A DNA stretch of 64,000 bases from Phycicoccus sp. CSK15P-2 (GTDB lineage Bacteria > Actinomycetota > Actinomycetes > Actinomycetales > Dermatophilaceae). The translations under genes and the position numbers were made by a program. The stretch is from assembly GCF_016888005.1 (NCBI RefSeq), contig NZ_JAFDVE010000025.1, positions 62,001 to 126,000 of the forward strand, read 5' to 3'. The notes beneath the pieces are model-generated. The model was not told the DNA's origin, ran no database searches, and was given only the letters and a program-made list of their open reading frames with translations. Below are positions 9,349 through 16,967 of the stretch, piece after piece; the stretch's first letter is position 1, and each line of letters begins with the position of its first letter.

Positions 9349-9377
9349 TCGCCCGTGCCTCGGGACCCCGCGTCCCG

Positions 9378-10292
9378 TCAGGCGAAGAACCGGCGGAACT
9401 CCTCGATCACCTCGTCCGGGGCCTCCTCGACGAAGTAGTGCCCGGCCTCCGGGATGACGACGACGCGCGCATCGGCCGCCTGCTGCGGCAGCGTCTGCTG
9501 CATGTGCGCGGCGAACATGCCGTCCGCCAGACCGGAGACCATCCCGAGCACCGGCATCGTGAGCCGGTCGTAGTCGGCGAGGTCCTCGATGTCCTGGGGG
9601 AACGCCTGGTACCAGCCGTTGCCGCCACGGATCGCGTCGGGCGAGTCGTACGCGTCGGCGTACACCGCCCGGTCGAGCGGCGAGACCGCCTCCGGGTCCG
9701 GCAGGAAGGTGTCGAAGACCCAGTCGATGAGGTGGTGGGCCCGGCCCTCGATGAGCCGCTCGGGCAGCCCCTGGACCTGGTTGAACGCGAACCACCAGGG
9801 GAACAGGGGCATGTCCTTGTGCGGGAGCATCCGGAACTCGTAGTTCGACTCGTCGGGATGCAGGATGTCGAGCAGCGCGACCCGCTCGACCCGCTCCGGG
9901 TGGGTGGCGGCGAGGGCGAAGGCCACCTGGGAGCCGACGTCGTGGCCGGCGACGTCGGCGCGCTCGTACCCGAGCTGCTCGATGAACCCTGCCACCACCC
10001 GGGCCATGGACTTCTTGTCGTATCCGCCCTCCGGCTTGTCCGAGGCACCCATGCCCGGCAGGTCGAGGGCCACGACGCGACGGGAGCCCGCCAGCGCCGG
10101 CATGATCCTGCGGAACTCCCACCAGGTCTGGGGCCAGCCGGGCAGGAGGAGCAGGAGGGGACCCGAGCCACCCGAGACGTAGTGCAGCCGCACCCCGTCC
10201 ACGGTCTCGAATGCACTCTCGAAGCCGTCTCCCAGTGAGGCGGCCCGTTCTTCGTCGCTCGGTGCTGTCGGCCGTTCCATGGTCGTCGTCAC
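9378..10292 (-). CDS. Epoxide-hydrolase-like alpha/beta hydrolase
   Basis: The 304-residue protein has the oxyanion motif near GWPQTWWEF (residue 72) and the nucleophile elbow GHDVGSQ with Asp118. An Asp nucleophile is typical of epoxide hydrolases and haloalkane dehalogenases. The late catalytic His lies in EAGHYFVEEAP. Enediyne loci such as C-1027 carry an epoxide hydrolase (SgcF) that opens an epoxide on the core, so that role fits. Start GTG 10292 follows AGAAGGGAAG. It is the last gene of the leftward enediyne operon but has its own 169-bp upstream region with a palindrome and a degenerate copy of the cluster motif. Confidence 0.85.
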   Translation of the reverse strand: MTTTMERPTAPSDEERAASLGDGFESAFETVDGVRLHYVSGGSGPLLLLLPGWPQTWWEFRRIMPALAGSRRVVALDLPGMGASDKPEGGYDKKSMARVVAGFIEQLGYERADVAGHDVGSQVAFALAATHPERVERVALLDILHPDESNYEFRMLPHKDMPLFPWWFAFNQVQGLPERLIEGRAHHLIDWVFDTFLPDPEAVSPLDRAVYADAYDSPDAIRGGNGWYQAFPQDIEDLADYDRLTMPVLGMVSGLADGMFAAHMQQTLPQQAADARVVVIPEAGHYFVEEAPDEVIEEFRRFFA

Positions 10293-10329
10293 GATCGGCT
10301 TCCCTTCTGTCGCGGGCCCGTAGTGCGCG

Positions 10330-10344
10330 CTTGGACGGTCCAAG
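10330..10344. promoter_or_regulatory. Perfect palindrome upstream of the epoxide hydrolase
   Basis: CTTGGAC-G-GTCCAAG is a 7-bp perfect inverted repeat around one base, ending 37 bp before the GTG start at 10292. The position suits an operator overlapping the promoter. No repressor gene is adjacent. Confidence 0.4.
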
Positions 10345-10386
10345 GCAGGGCCCGGACTCTCAGCCTCACACCGTCGCCGAGGCCGG

Positions 10387-10404
10387 GCTACGCACAGATT
10401 GCCC
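10387..10404 (-). promoter_or_regulatory. Cluster motif, degenerate copy F
   Basis: Read on the minus strand this is GGGCAATCTGTGCGTAGC, 14 of 18 matches to the best copy (GGGCAATCTGGAAGAAGC). It lies about 95 bp upstream of the epoxide-hydrolase start and in the same sense, as the other copies do for their genes. Confidence 0.45.
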
Positions 10405-10461
10405 TCCTACAGAACCGGTTTCCTCGACCAGAGCCCGGCGTGGCACGCCGCAGCATCGCGG

Positions 10462-11373
10462 TCACTCGAGGAAGTTGAGCATCTCGGCCACGACGAGGCG
10501 CGGGCGTTCCTCGGGGAAGAAGTGACCGCTGTCCGGGATCGTGACGACCGACCCGTCCCGCGTCTGGCGGGCCAGGGCGGACTTCAGCCGGCGCGAGACC
10601 GTGCCGTCACCGGCCCAGGACGCCAGCCCCAGGGTCGGGTGCGGTATCTGGTCGTAGCCCTCCAGGTCACGGATGTCCGTGGCGAGGCTGCGGAACCACC
10701 CCGCCGCCGCCGAGACTGCCCCGGGCGACTGGAGCGCGGCCGCGTAGACCTCGCGGTCGAGGTCGGCGACGTTCGTCGGGTCGACGAGCTCGGCATCGAG
10801 CACGAGGTCGACGAACGGGCGCATCGGCCCGCGCAGCACCGTCTCGGCGAGGTCGGGCACCCAGTGCAGCGCGACCCACCACGGATGTAGGTCCACCTCG
10901 CGCCGCGGCACGAGCGGCAGGGTGTACAGCTCCTCGTCGGGATGCGCCGACTCCATGAGGACGACGCGGTCGACGAGGTCGCCGGAGTTCGCGGCCAGGC
11001 TGAACGCGACCTGCGCGCCGATCCCGTGGCCGGCGACGTCGGCCTTCCGGTAGCCCAGGCCGACGACGAGGTCGCGGATCCGGGCCGCCATCGCCTTCCG
11101 GTCGTATCCGCCGCGGAGCGGGTCCGAGGCGCCCATCCCGGGCAGGTCGACCGCCAGGACGGTCCGTCTCGCCGCCGCGAGGGCGGGCATGACCTTGCGG
11201 AAGGTCCACCAGGTCTCCGGCCAGCTCGGCAGGAGCACGAGGAGGGGACCCTCGCCACCGATGACGTAGCGCAGGCGGACGTGGCGGTGTACGGCGAGTC
11301 GGCTCGTGAACGCGCCGAGCGATGCGGCCAGGTCCTGGTCTGACGGGGTGAGGTGGTGTGCGGATTCGCTCAT
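10462..11373 (-). CDS. Epoxide-hydrolase-like protein lacking the Asp nucleophile
   Basis: The 303-residue paralogue of the hydrolase at 9378-10292 shares long blocks, including WPETWWTFRKVMPALA, VDLPGMGASDPLRGGYDRKAMA and GYRKADVAGHG. At the nucleophile elbow it reads GHGIGAQ, so the catalytic Asp is replaced by Gly117, while the downstream GHFFPEE histidine is kept. It is therefore probably a pseudoenzyme or works by another mechanism, perhaps binding product or assembling with its partner. It starts at ATG 11373, 15 bp after the SRPBCC stop, in the leftward enediyne operon. Confidence 0.82.
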   Translation of the reverse strand: MSESAHHLTPSDQDLAASLGAFTSRLAVHRHVRLRYVIGGEGPLLVLLPSWPETWWTFRKVMPALAAARRTVLAVDLPGMGASDPLRGGYDRKAMAARIRDLVVGLGYRKADVAGHGIGAQVAFSLAANSGDLVDRVVLMESAHPDEELYTLPLVPRREVDLHPWWVALHWVPDLAETVLRGPMRPFVDLVLDAELVDPTNVADLDREVYAAALQSPGAVSAAAGWFRSLATDIRDLEGYDQIPHPTLGLASWAGDGTVSRRLKSALARQTRDGSVVTIPDSGHFFPEERPRLVVAEMLNFLE

Positions 11374-11388
11374 CTCGGTCCGGCGCGA

Positions 11389-11823
11389 CTAGGCGTCCAT
11401 GGCCTCCAACGGAGAGCTGGGCATGACCGAGCCGCCTTCGAGGTAGGACTTGAGGTTCGACAGGATGGCCGGCCAGACCTTGGACACGACCCCCTGAATC
11501 TGCTCGTTCGGCAGATCCGTGTGGTTCATCGTGAGCCGCACGATGTCGCCGTGCTCGACGATGTCGAACGAGACCGTCGACGGCTCACCGGTCGGGAAGG
11601 TGAACGCCAGCCGCGACGGTCGGCGGCTCTCGAGCACCGTCCCGCCCCCGTCGTCACCACTGCGGTCGGCCCGAACGTGGGTCCAGTCCGAGCCCTCCTG
11701 CCAGTCCGACTCGTTGCGGTGGCCCCACCACGTGCCGGTGCGGTCGGGGTCGGTGAACGCGTCCCAGACCTCCTCCGCGGAGGCGGCGAGGTAGATCGTG
11801 TACGTGCACGACAGGTCAGACAT
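11389..11823 (-). CDS. SRPBCC/START-like (AHSA1) protein, candidate self-resistance factor
   Basis: The 144-residue protein has the helix-grip pattern of the AHSA1/SRPBCC family: IYLAASAEEVWDAFTDPDRTGTWWG at the N-terminus and a long C-terminal helix, VVSKVWPAILSNLKSYLEGG, closing a hydrophobic cavity. In calicheamicin producers the START-like proteins CalC, CalU16 and CalU19 sequester and quench the enediyne by self-cleavage. A protein of this fold between an exporter and hydrolases of an enediyne locus is a good resistance candidate (inference). No cleavage residue can be identified from one sequence. Confidence 0.75.
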   Translation of the reverse strand: MSDLSCTYTIYLAASAEEVWDAFTDPDRTGTWWGHRNESDWQEGSDWTHVRADRSGDDGGGTVLESRRPSRLAFTFPTGEPSTVSFDIVEHGDIVRLTMNHTDLPNEQIQGVVSKVWPAILSNLKSYLEGGSVMPSSPLEAMDA

Positions 11824-11892
11824 GTGACTCCCTCCAGTCGGTGCCCCAGGGGGCGAGATGCTGTTGCGGTGGGTGGGTGGCGTCGGGGCGGC

Positions 11893-13287
11893 TCACACCT
11901 CCACCTTGTCGAGCGTCGGGCTCTGGACCGGTCGCCGCGACGGCGCGTGCAGTCCGAACCACACGACTGCCATGCTAACGAGGGTGAGGACGACGTTGAC
12001 GACCAGGGCGAACCGGATTCCGGCCGCCTCGTCGACCCGGCTCGCGGCGATCGCGCTGAGGACCGGCGTGCCGACCGTGATCGCCACCTGCTGGGTCATC
12101 GACGTCAGGCCCGTCGCCAGACCCTGCTCCTCGTCGGGGAGCCCGGACGTCGCCGTCACGGTGAAGGCGACGATGGCGGCCACGTGCCCGAAGAACCCGA
12201 CGAACAGGCAGGGCACGATGACGAACAGGGCGCTGCGCGAGGTGCCGGCGAAGACGAGCGGCAGGATCGCCAGGCTCTGGACGGTCATCCCGAGAGCCAG
12301 CAGCCTGACGTTGCCGAACGCGCCGATGAGCCGGCCCGCGATGATGCCGGCGACGATGGCCATGAGCCCGGGGACGCCGAAGACGACCCCCGTCATGAGC
12401 GGGGAGAGACCCATCGCCTTCTGGAGGTAGAGGGTCATCAGGAAGATCATCCCCGTCTCCATGGCGAAGATCGTGAGACCCGCGAGGTTGCCCCAGGTCA
12501 CCGACCCGCGGCGCAGGATCTGCACGGGGGCCAGCGGCGCCGTCGCGCGCATCTCGATGACCCAGAAGGCGACGAGGAGCAGCACGCCGAGTCCGACGAG
12601 CGGCCAGACCCCCTCGACGATCCCGTAGACGAGCGCGAGCAGACCGCCGGTCACCGCCAGGGCGCCGGGCACGTCGAGGACCACCCGACCCGGGGTCCGG
12701 CTCTCGCGGAGGAGCACCGGCGCGGCGGCGAGGATGACCAGGGCCACGGGGACGTTGATCCAGAAGGCCGACCGCCAGCCGAGCGAGCTGACGAGAGCAC
12801 CGCCGGCGAGGGCCCCGAAGCTGAAGCCACCCGACAGGAGCGCACCGTTCAGGCCGAGGACGCGCTCTCGGAGGGAGCCCTCCGCGAAGGTCGTCGTGAG
12901 CAGGGACATGCTGGCCGGGATGGCCATCGCCGTCGCCAGACCCTGGAGGGCCCGGGCGGTGAGGAGCACGGCCGGGGTGGTGGCCAGGCCGCCGATGACC
13001 GACGCGACGACGAGCAGGACCATCGCGGTCATGAACATCCGCCGTCGCCCGAACAGGTCGGCGAACCGGCCGAAGAGGAGGGTGAACCCCGCGGCCGGCA
13101 GGGCGAAGGCCGTGCTGATCCAGGCCAGCTGGTGCAGCTGGAGCCCGACCCCCGCGCCGATCTCGGGGATCGCGACGTTGAGGATCGAGAAGTCGGCGGA
13201 CAGGAGGAACCCGGCTCCCATGAGGAGCAGGAGGATGGCTCGCTGACGACCGTCGAAACGGACGTGACCTGACTGTTCGGTGGTCAT
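11893..13287 (-). CDS. MFS drug exporter, DHA2 (14-TM) type
   Basis: The 464-residue transporter has many hydrophobic segments, the motif-A-like loop FGRFADLFGRRRMF after TM2 and the antiporter-type ALQGLATAMAIPAS motif near TM5. Length and layout suit the EmrB/QacA 14-helix class. In this locus it most likely exports the enediyne product. ATG 13287 has GAGGAAG 8 bp upstream, which is preferred over ATG 13317. Genes for the SRPBCC protein and the hydrolases follow in the same direction. Confidence 0.87.
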   Translation of the reverse strand: MTTEQSGHVRFDGRQRAILLLLMGAGFLLSADFSILNVAIPEIGAGVGLQLHQLAWISTAFALPAAGFTLLFGRFADLFGRRRMFMTAMVLLVVASVIGGLATTPAVLLTARALQGLATAMAIPASMSLLTTTFAEGSLRERVLGLNGALLSGGFSFGALAGGALVSSLGWRSAFWINVPVALVILAAAPVLLRESRTPGRVVLDVPGALAVTGGLLALVYGIVEGVWPLVGLGVLLLVAFWVIEMRATAPLAPVQILRRGSVTWGNLAGLTIFAMETGMIFLMTLYLQKAMGLSPLMTGVVFGVPGLMAIVAGIIAGRLIGAFGNVRLLALGMTVQSLAILPLVFAGTSRSALFVIVPCLFVGFFGHVAAIVAFTVTATSGLPDEEQGLATGLTSMTQQVAITVGTPVLSAIAASRVDEAAGIRFALVVNVVLTLVSMAVVWFGLHAPSRRPVQSPTLDKVEV

Positions 13288-13370
13288 GATGTGGTCTTCC
13301 TCGGTGACGTCGGACATGGTCGTCCGGCGGCTGCCGCACCGACGGATCGGGTGGGCAGCCGCCGGCGGGG

Positions 13371-14555
13371 TCAGATGAAGTAGGTGTTGGGCTCGAGACC
13401 GCACAAGACGCGGCCGTAGATCTCCGCGTTGACGTCCGGGCCCATCATCGCGTGCAGCGAGAAGGTCTTGAGGTCGGTGACGATCTGCTGGATCGGGACC
13501 CGCTTGTAGGCCGAGGACCCACCGCTGGCGGCGGCGAAGATCTCCGCGGCCTCGATGCACAGGCGCACCGCGGCACCCTCGTCGGCGCGGCAGCGGGCGC
13601 GCTCGACCATCGACCACTCCTCGCCGGAGGCGGCCTTGTCGTCGACGGTCTCGGCGAGCCGGCGGGCGTGGAACTCCGCCTCGTCAATCTTGAGCATGGC
13701 CTCCGCGACCCGCAGGTGCGTCACGGGAGCCTCGGCCTGCTTGCCGTACTCCGTGTACGTGACCGCGCGCCCGGGCAGCCGCTCCATGAAGATGTCGCGG
13801 ACCGCCTTGGCCATGCCGGTCGCGCACCCGACGGTCGCGGCCGAGCCCATGGCGATGAACGGTGCGCGGTACATCTCGGTGTCGGCGTTGCGCTCGGAGG
13901 CGGACTGACCGGAGACCACGGCGGGCGCCGGCATGAGGCGGTCCTTAGGCACGAACAGGTCCTTGGCGCTGGTGCCGACGCTTCCGGTGCTGCGGAAGCC
14001 GAGGGTGTCCCAGTCGTCGGTGATCTCCAGGTCGTCGATGCGGACCGGGCCCATGACCGGGTACGGCTCACCGTCCGGGTTCATGTAGATCGCCGCGATC
14101 TGCTGGTAGGTGCTGTGGTGCGCGCCGCTGATGCACGGCCAGGAGCCGTTGACGACGACGCCCCCGTCGGCCGGGGTCGCGACCGCGCTGCCCGGCCCGA
14201 TCGTCGTACAGACCTGCGAGTCCGGGTCGGAGAAGACCTCGTCCTGGATGTGGTCGGGGAAGAGCCCGAGCCCCCAGGTCGCGATCCACGAGCAGGCCAC
14301 GAGCCACGCGGTGGACCCGTCCGCCTGGGCGAGCCGGTCGGCGACCTCCACCATCGTCTTGGCATCGGTCTCGAGCCCGCCGTACTGCGCGGGGACCCGC
14401 ATCCGGAAGACACCCGCGTCCTGGAGCGCGGCGATGGTGTCCTCGTGGAGGCGGCGGTTCTCCGCCGACCAGGACGCCCGCTCCTTGATGACGGAGATGG
14501 CGTCGTCCACGCCCTTGAGCAGGTCTTCCTTCGTGGGGTTGGCCACGGCTGTCAT
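13371..14555 (-). CDS. Flavin-dependent hydroxylase of acyl-CoA dehydrogenase fold
   Basis: The 394-residue protein resembles group D two-component monooxygenases (HsaA/HpaB-like), not classic acyl-CoA dehydrogenases. It has RVPAQYGGLETDAKTMVEVADRLAQADGSTAW near residue 55, WPCISGAHHSTYQQIA near 134, TLGFRSTGSVGTSAKDLFVP near 180, and a C-terminal ASGGSSAYKRVPIQQIVTDLKTFSLHA. Such enzymes need reduced flavin from a separate reductase; the SgcE6-like reductase at 32426 could supply it. It starts at ATG 14555 after TGAGGAGC. A strong copy of the cluster motif lies 68 bp upstream, so it heads the leftward operon hydroxylase-MFS-SRPBCC-hydrolases. Confidence 0.82.
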   Translation of the reverse strand: MTAVANPTKEDLLKGVDDAISVIKERASWSAENRRLHEDTIAALQDAGVFRMRVPAQYGGLETDAKTMVEVADRLAQADGSTAWLVACSWIATWGLGLFPDHIQDEVFSDPDSQVCTTIGPGSAVATPADGGVVVNGSWPCISGAHHSTYQQIAAIYMNPDGEPYPVMGPVRIDDLEITDDWDTLGFRSTGSVGTSAKDLFVPKDRLMPAPAVVSGQSASERNADTEMYRAPFIAMGSAATVGCATGMAKAVRDIFMERLPGRAVTYTEYGKQAEAPVTHLRVAEAMLKIDEAEFHARRLAETVDDKAASGEEWSMVERARCRADEGAAVRLCIEAAEIFAAASGGSSAYKRVPIQQIVTDLKTFSLHAMMGPDVNAEIYGRVLCGLEPNTYFI

Positions 14556-14622
14556 GGTGGTGCTCCTCAGATCTCGGGAGTTTTCCGGAACGCCTCCAGC
14601 CTCACGTGCGGCGCCGCGAATT

Positions 14623-14640
14623 GCTTCTTCCCGATTGCTG
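14623..14640 (-). promoter_or_regulatory. Cluster motif, copy A
   Basis: The minus-strand sequence is CAGCAATCGGGAAGAAGC, matching 16 of 18 positions of the best copy. It lies in the gap between the carboxyltransferase stop and the hydroxylase start, 68 bp upstream of the latter and in its sense. Confidence 0.7.
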
Positions 14641-14646
14641 TCTCGC

Positions 14647-16071
14647 TCAGAGCGGGATGTTGCGCTGGCGACCGCGGGGCACGCCGGCCGTCGAGACGGA
14701 CCGCAGCCACTCCGCGAGGCGGGACCGCGTCGCGTCGGGGGCGATGACCTCGTCGACGACCCCGAGCTCCACGGCGCGGGCCAGCCCACCGCTCTCGGCC
14801 TCGTGCTCCAGGGCCAGCTCGGCCTCGAGCTCCTCGCGGGCCGTCGCCTCCTCGACCTCGGCGAGCCGCTTGCGGTGCAGCACCCGCACGGCCGCGACGG
14901 CGCTCATCACCGCGATCTCGGCGCCCGGCCAGGCGTACACGGCCTGGGCGCCGAGAGAGCGGGCGTTCATCGCGATGTAGGCCCCGCCGTAGGCCTTGCG
15001 GGTGATGAGCGTGGCCCGCGGGATCGTGGCCCCACTGAAGGCGTGCAGGAGCTTGGCGCCGCGGCGGAGCACGCCGTCGCCCTCCTGCCGGCTCCCCGGG
15101 AGGTATCCGGGCACGTCGACGACGACGACGAGCGGGATCCCGAACGCATCGCACATGCGGACGAACCGGGCCGCCTTCTCGGCGGACCGGGACTCCAGGC
15201 ACCCCCCGAGCCGCAGGGGGTTGTTCGCGATGACGCCGACGCGCGCGCCGCCGAGCCGGCCGAGCGCGGTGAGGATGTTGGGTGCCCAGTTCTTCTGAAG
15301 GACGAGGGTCGAGCCGTCGTCGAGCAGGGTCTCGACGAGCAGCTGGACGTCGTACGCGCGGCGGGGGTTCTCGGGGAGGACGGCGCCGAGGTCGGTGTCC
15401 TCGACCGGGTCGGCGCCGTGGAGGGAGGGTGAGACGAGGCCGACGAGGTCCTGGGTGACCCGGAACGCGTCGTCGAGGTCGCGGGCCGCGACGTGGGAGA
15501 CCCCCGAGAGCCGGTCGTGGACCTCGGGGCCGCCGAGGTCCTCCATGCTCACCGACTCCCCGGTCACGGACTGGATGACCCCGGGGCCCGTGACGAACAG
15601 CCGCGCCTCGGGAGCGAGGACGACGAGGTCGGTGAGCGCCGGGCCGTACGCGGCGCCGCCGGCGGCCGGGCCGAGGACGATCGAGAGCTGGGGGATGCGA
15701 CCGGAGCTGCGCGTCATGACCGCGAAGATCCGCCCGATCGCGTCGAGCGACCCCACCCCCTCCGCGAGCCGAGCGCCTCCGCTGTGCCAGATCCCGACGA
15801 CGGGCCGGTCGTGGGCGATGGCCGTCTCGTAGGCCGCCTCGATGACCGAGCAGCCCTCCGCGCCGAGCGCTCCGCCCATGATCCGGGGGTCGGTGCAGAA
15901 GGCGACGACACGGCGACCGTGGATCTCTCCGGTCCCCGCGACGACCCCGGAACCGGGTGCGTCCGCAAGAGCCTCCCGGGGGCCGGTGAAGAGCCGGTCG
16001 AGCCGCGTCTCCGGGGCCCGCGGGTCCCGTGCTGCGCTGCTCCACGGACGGGTGGATGCGAGGGTGGACAT
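14647..16071 (-). CDS. Acyl-CoA carboxylase carboxyltransferase (beta) subunit
   Basis: The 474-residue protein has both halves of the carboxyltransferase crotonase fold. The N-terminal part (RVVAFCTDPRIMGGALG..., GIWHSGGARLAEGVGSL) binds acyl-CoA, and the C-terminal part (VVDVPGYLPGSRQEGDGVLRRGAKLL, RKAYGGAYIAMNAR) binds carboxybiotin. It is a propionyl/acetyl-CoA carboxylase type and would make malonyl-CoA or methylmalonyl-CoA. A free biotin carrier sits 17 kb away in the same locus (33731-33961), but no biotin carboxylase is present, so that subunit must be shared with primary metabolism. ATG 16071 follows GGGAGG. Dedicated extender supply for the PKSE is the likely role. Confidence 0.88.
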   Translation of the reverse strand: MSTLASTRPWSSAARDPRAPETRLDRLFTGPREALADAPGSGVVAGTGEIHGRRVVAFCTDPRIMGGALGAEGCSVIEAAYETAIAHDRPVVGIWHSGGARLAEGVGSLDAIGRIFAVMTRSSGRIPQLSIVLGPAAGGAAYGPALTDLVVLAPEARLFVTGPGVIQSVTGESVSMEDLGGPEVHDRLSGVSHVAARDLDDAFRVTQDLVGLVSPSLHGADPVEDTDLGAVLPENPRRAYDVQLLVETLLDDGSTLVLQKNWAPNILTALGRLGGARVGVIANNPLRLGGCLESRSAEKAARFVRMCDAFGIPLVVVVDVPGYLPGSRQEGDGVLRRGAKLLHAFSGATIPRATLITRKAYGGAYIAMNARSLGAQAVYAWPGAEIAVMSAVAAVRVLHRKRLAEVEEATAREELEAELALEHEAESGGLARAVELGVVDEVIAPDATRSRLAEWLRSVSTAGVPRGRQRNIPL

Positions 16072-16100
16072 CGGGCCTCCCGGGGTCGGAACCGGACGTC

Positions 16101-16967
16101 CTAAGCGTGGACGGCCGCGACGACCCGGCGCTTCTCCTGCATTGCCCTGTAGCCGGACGGCGGGGCGGCCTCGTGCTCGAGGCTTCCCGACACGACCGCC
16201 CGCGAGTGCAGCTCCGGGAGCGCGGTGAGGATGGGGAGCGACGTGCCGCCCACGCCGGCCATCCGCAGCGTCACGTCGTTCGCCGCGGCCGTCCGGGGGT
16301 CCTCCTCGACCTGCGCCCGCGGGGCGCGCGGCACCGTCGCCGTCGCCGTCGCGGTCGGCTCGGCCGCCTCGGGGTCGAGCGTCACCGCATGGACCCTCCA
16401 CTCCCCCGCCGGCGCGGCACCGTGGACGGCGAACTCGCGCTGGTCGGCCGGGAGCACGGTGCAGGCGACCGGGCGTCCGGTCGCGATGTCCCTCGCGAAG
16501 ACACCGATGTACGTGAGCGCGTCCCGGGTCGCGTCCGCCGGTGGCTCGACCGTGCCCGCCACGAGCGGCTTCCCGGTCCTCGCGGGCAGCGTGAGCCGCT
16601 TGTACTGCTCCGCCCACGAGGACACGATGTCCGGCCGCTCCTCCCGGTGGAGGGTGCGGTACTCGGAGGGGGTCATCCCGACGACCTGGTGGAACTTGGT
16701 GCTGAAGGCGCCCATGCTGTCGTAGCCCACGGCGAGGGACAGGTCGGTGATGGAGATCGACTGGTCGTGCGCGAGGATCTGCTTGCTGCGCGCCAGCCGG
16801 ATCGCCGTGAGGAACCGCCCGGGTGTCACGCCGGTCGCGCTCTTGAAGCGGCGCAGGAAGTAGAACTTGCTGTACATGGCATGCGAGGCCAACCGGTCCA
16901 GGGTGAGCTCCTGGTCGTAGTTGAGCCACATGAACTTGATCGCGTCGAGGACGGCGTCGTCATCCAT
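16101..16967 (-). CDS. AraC-family regulator with N-terminal HTH domain
   Basis: The 288-residue protein carries the double-HTH AraC domain at its N-terminus (residues about 7-103: LDRLASHAMYSKFYFLRRFK, then ITDLSLAVGYDSMGAFSTKF and GMTPSEYR). Most AraC proteins have it at the C-terminus. The remaining 180 residues match no domain I know; they hold an Ala/Thr-rich linker and may bind a ligand. It is the only evident pathway regulator of the locus and the best candidate to bind the repeated 18-bp motif. ATG 16967 has AAAGGAGC upstream and lies 8 bp inside the end of the UbiB-like gene, so translation is coupled. Confidence 0.88.
   Translation of the reverse strand: MDDDAVLDAIKFMWLNYDQELTLDRLASHAMYSKFYFLRRFKSATGVTPGRFLTAIRLARSKQILAHDQSISITDLSLAVGYDSMGAFSTKFHQVVGMTPSEYRTLHREERPDIVSSWAEQYKRLTLPARTGKPLVAGTVEPPADATRDALTYIGVFARDIATGRPVACTVLPADQREFAVHGAAPAGEWRVHAVTLDPEAAEPTATATATVPRAPRAQVEEDPRTAAANDVTLRMAGVGGTSLPILTALPELHSRAVVSGSLEHEAAPPSGYRAMQEKRRVVAAVHA

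Noticed and set aside
11353-13272. A 639-codon open frame opposite the MFS exporter and its neighbours
   Set aside because: The composition is His/Asp/Arg/Glu-rich nonsense and it spans several real minus-strand genes with good ribosome sites.
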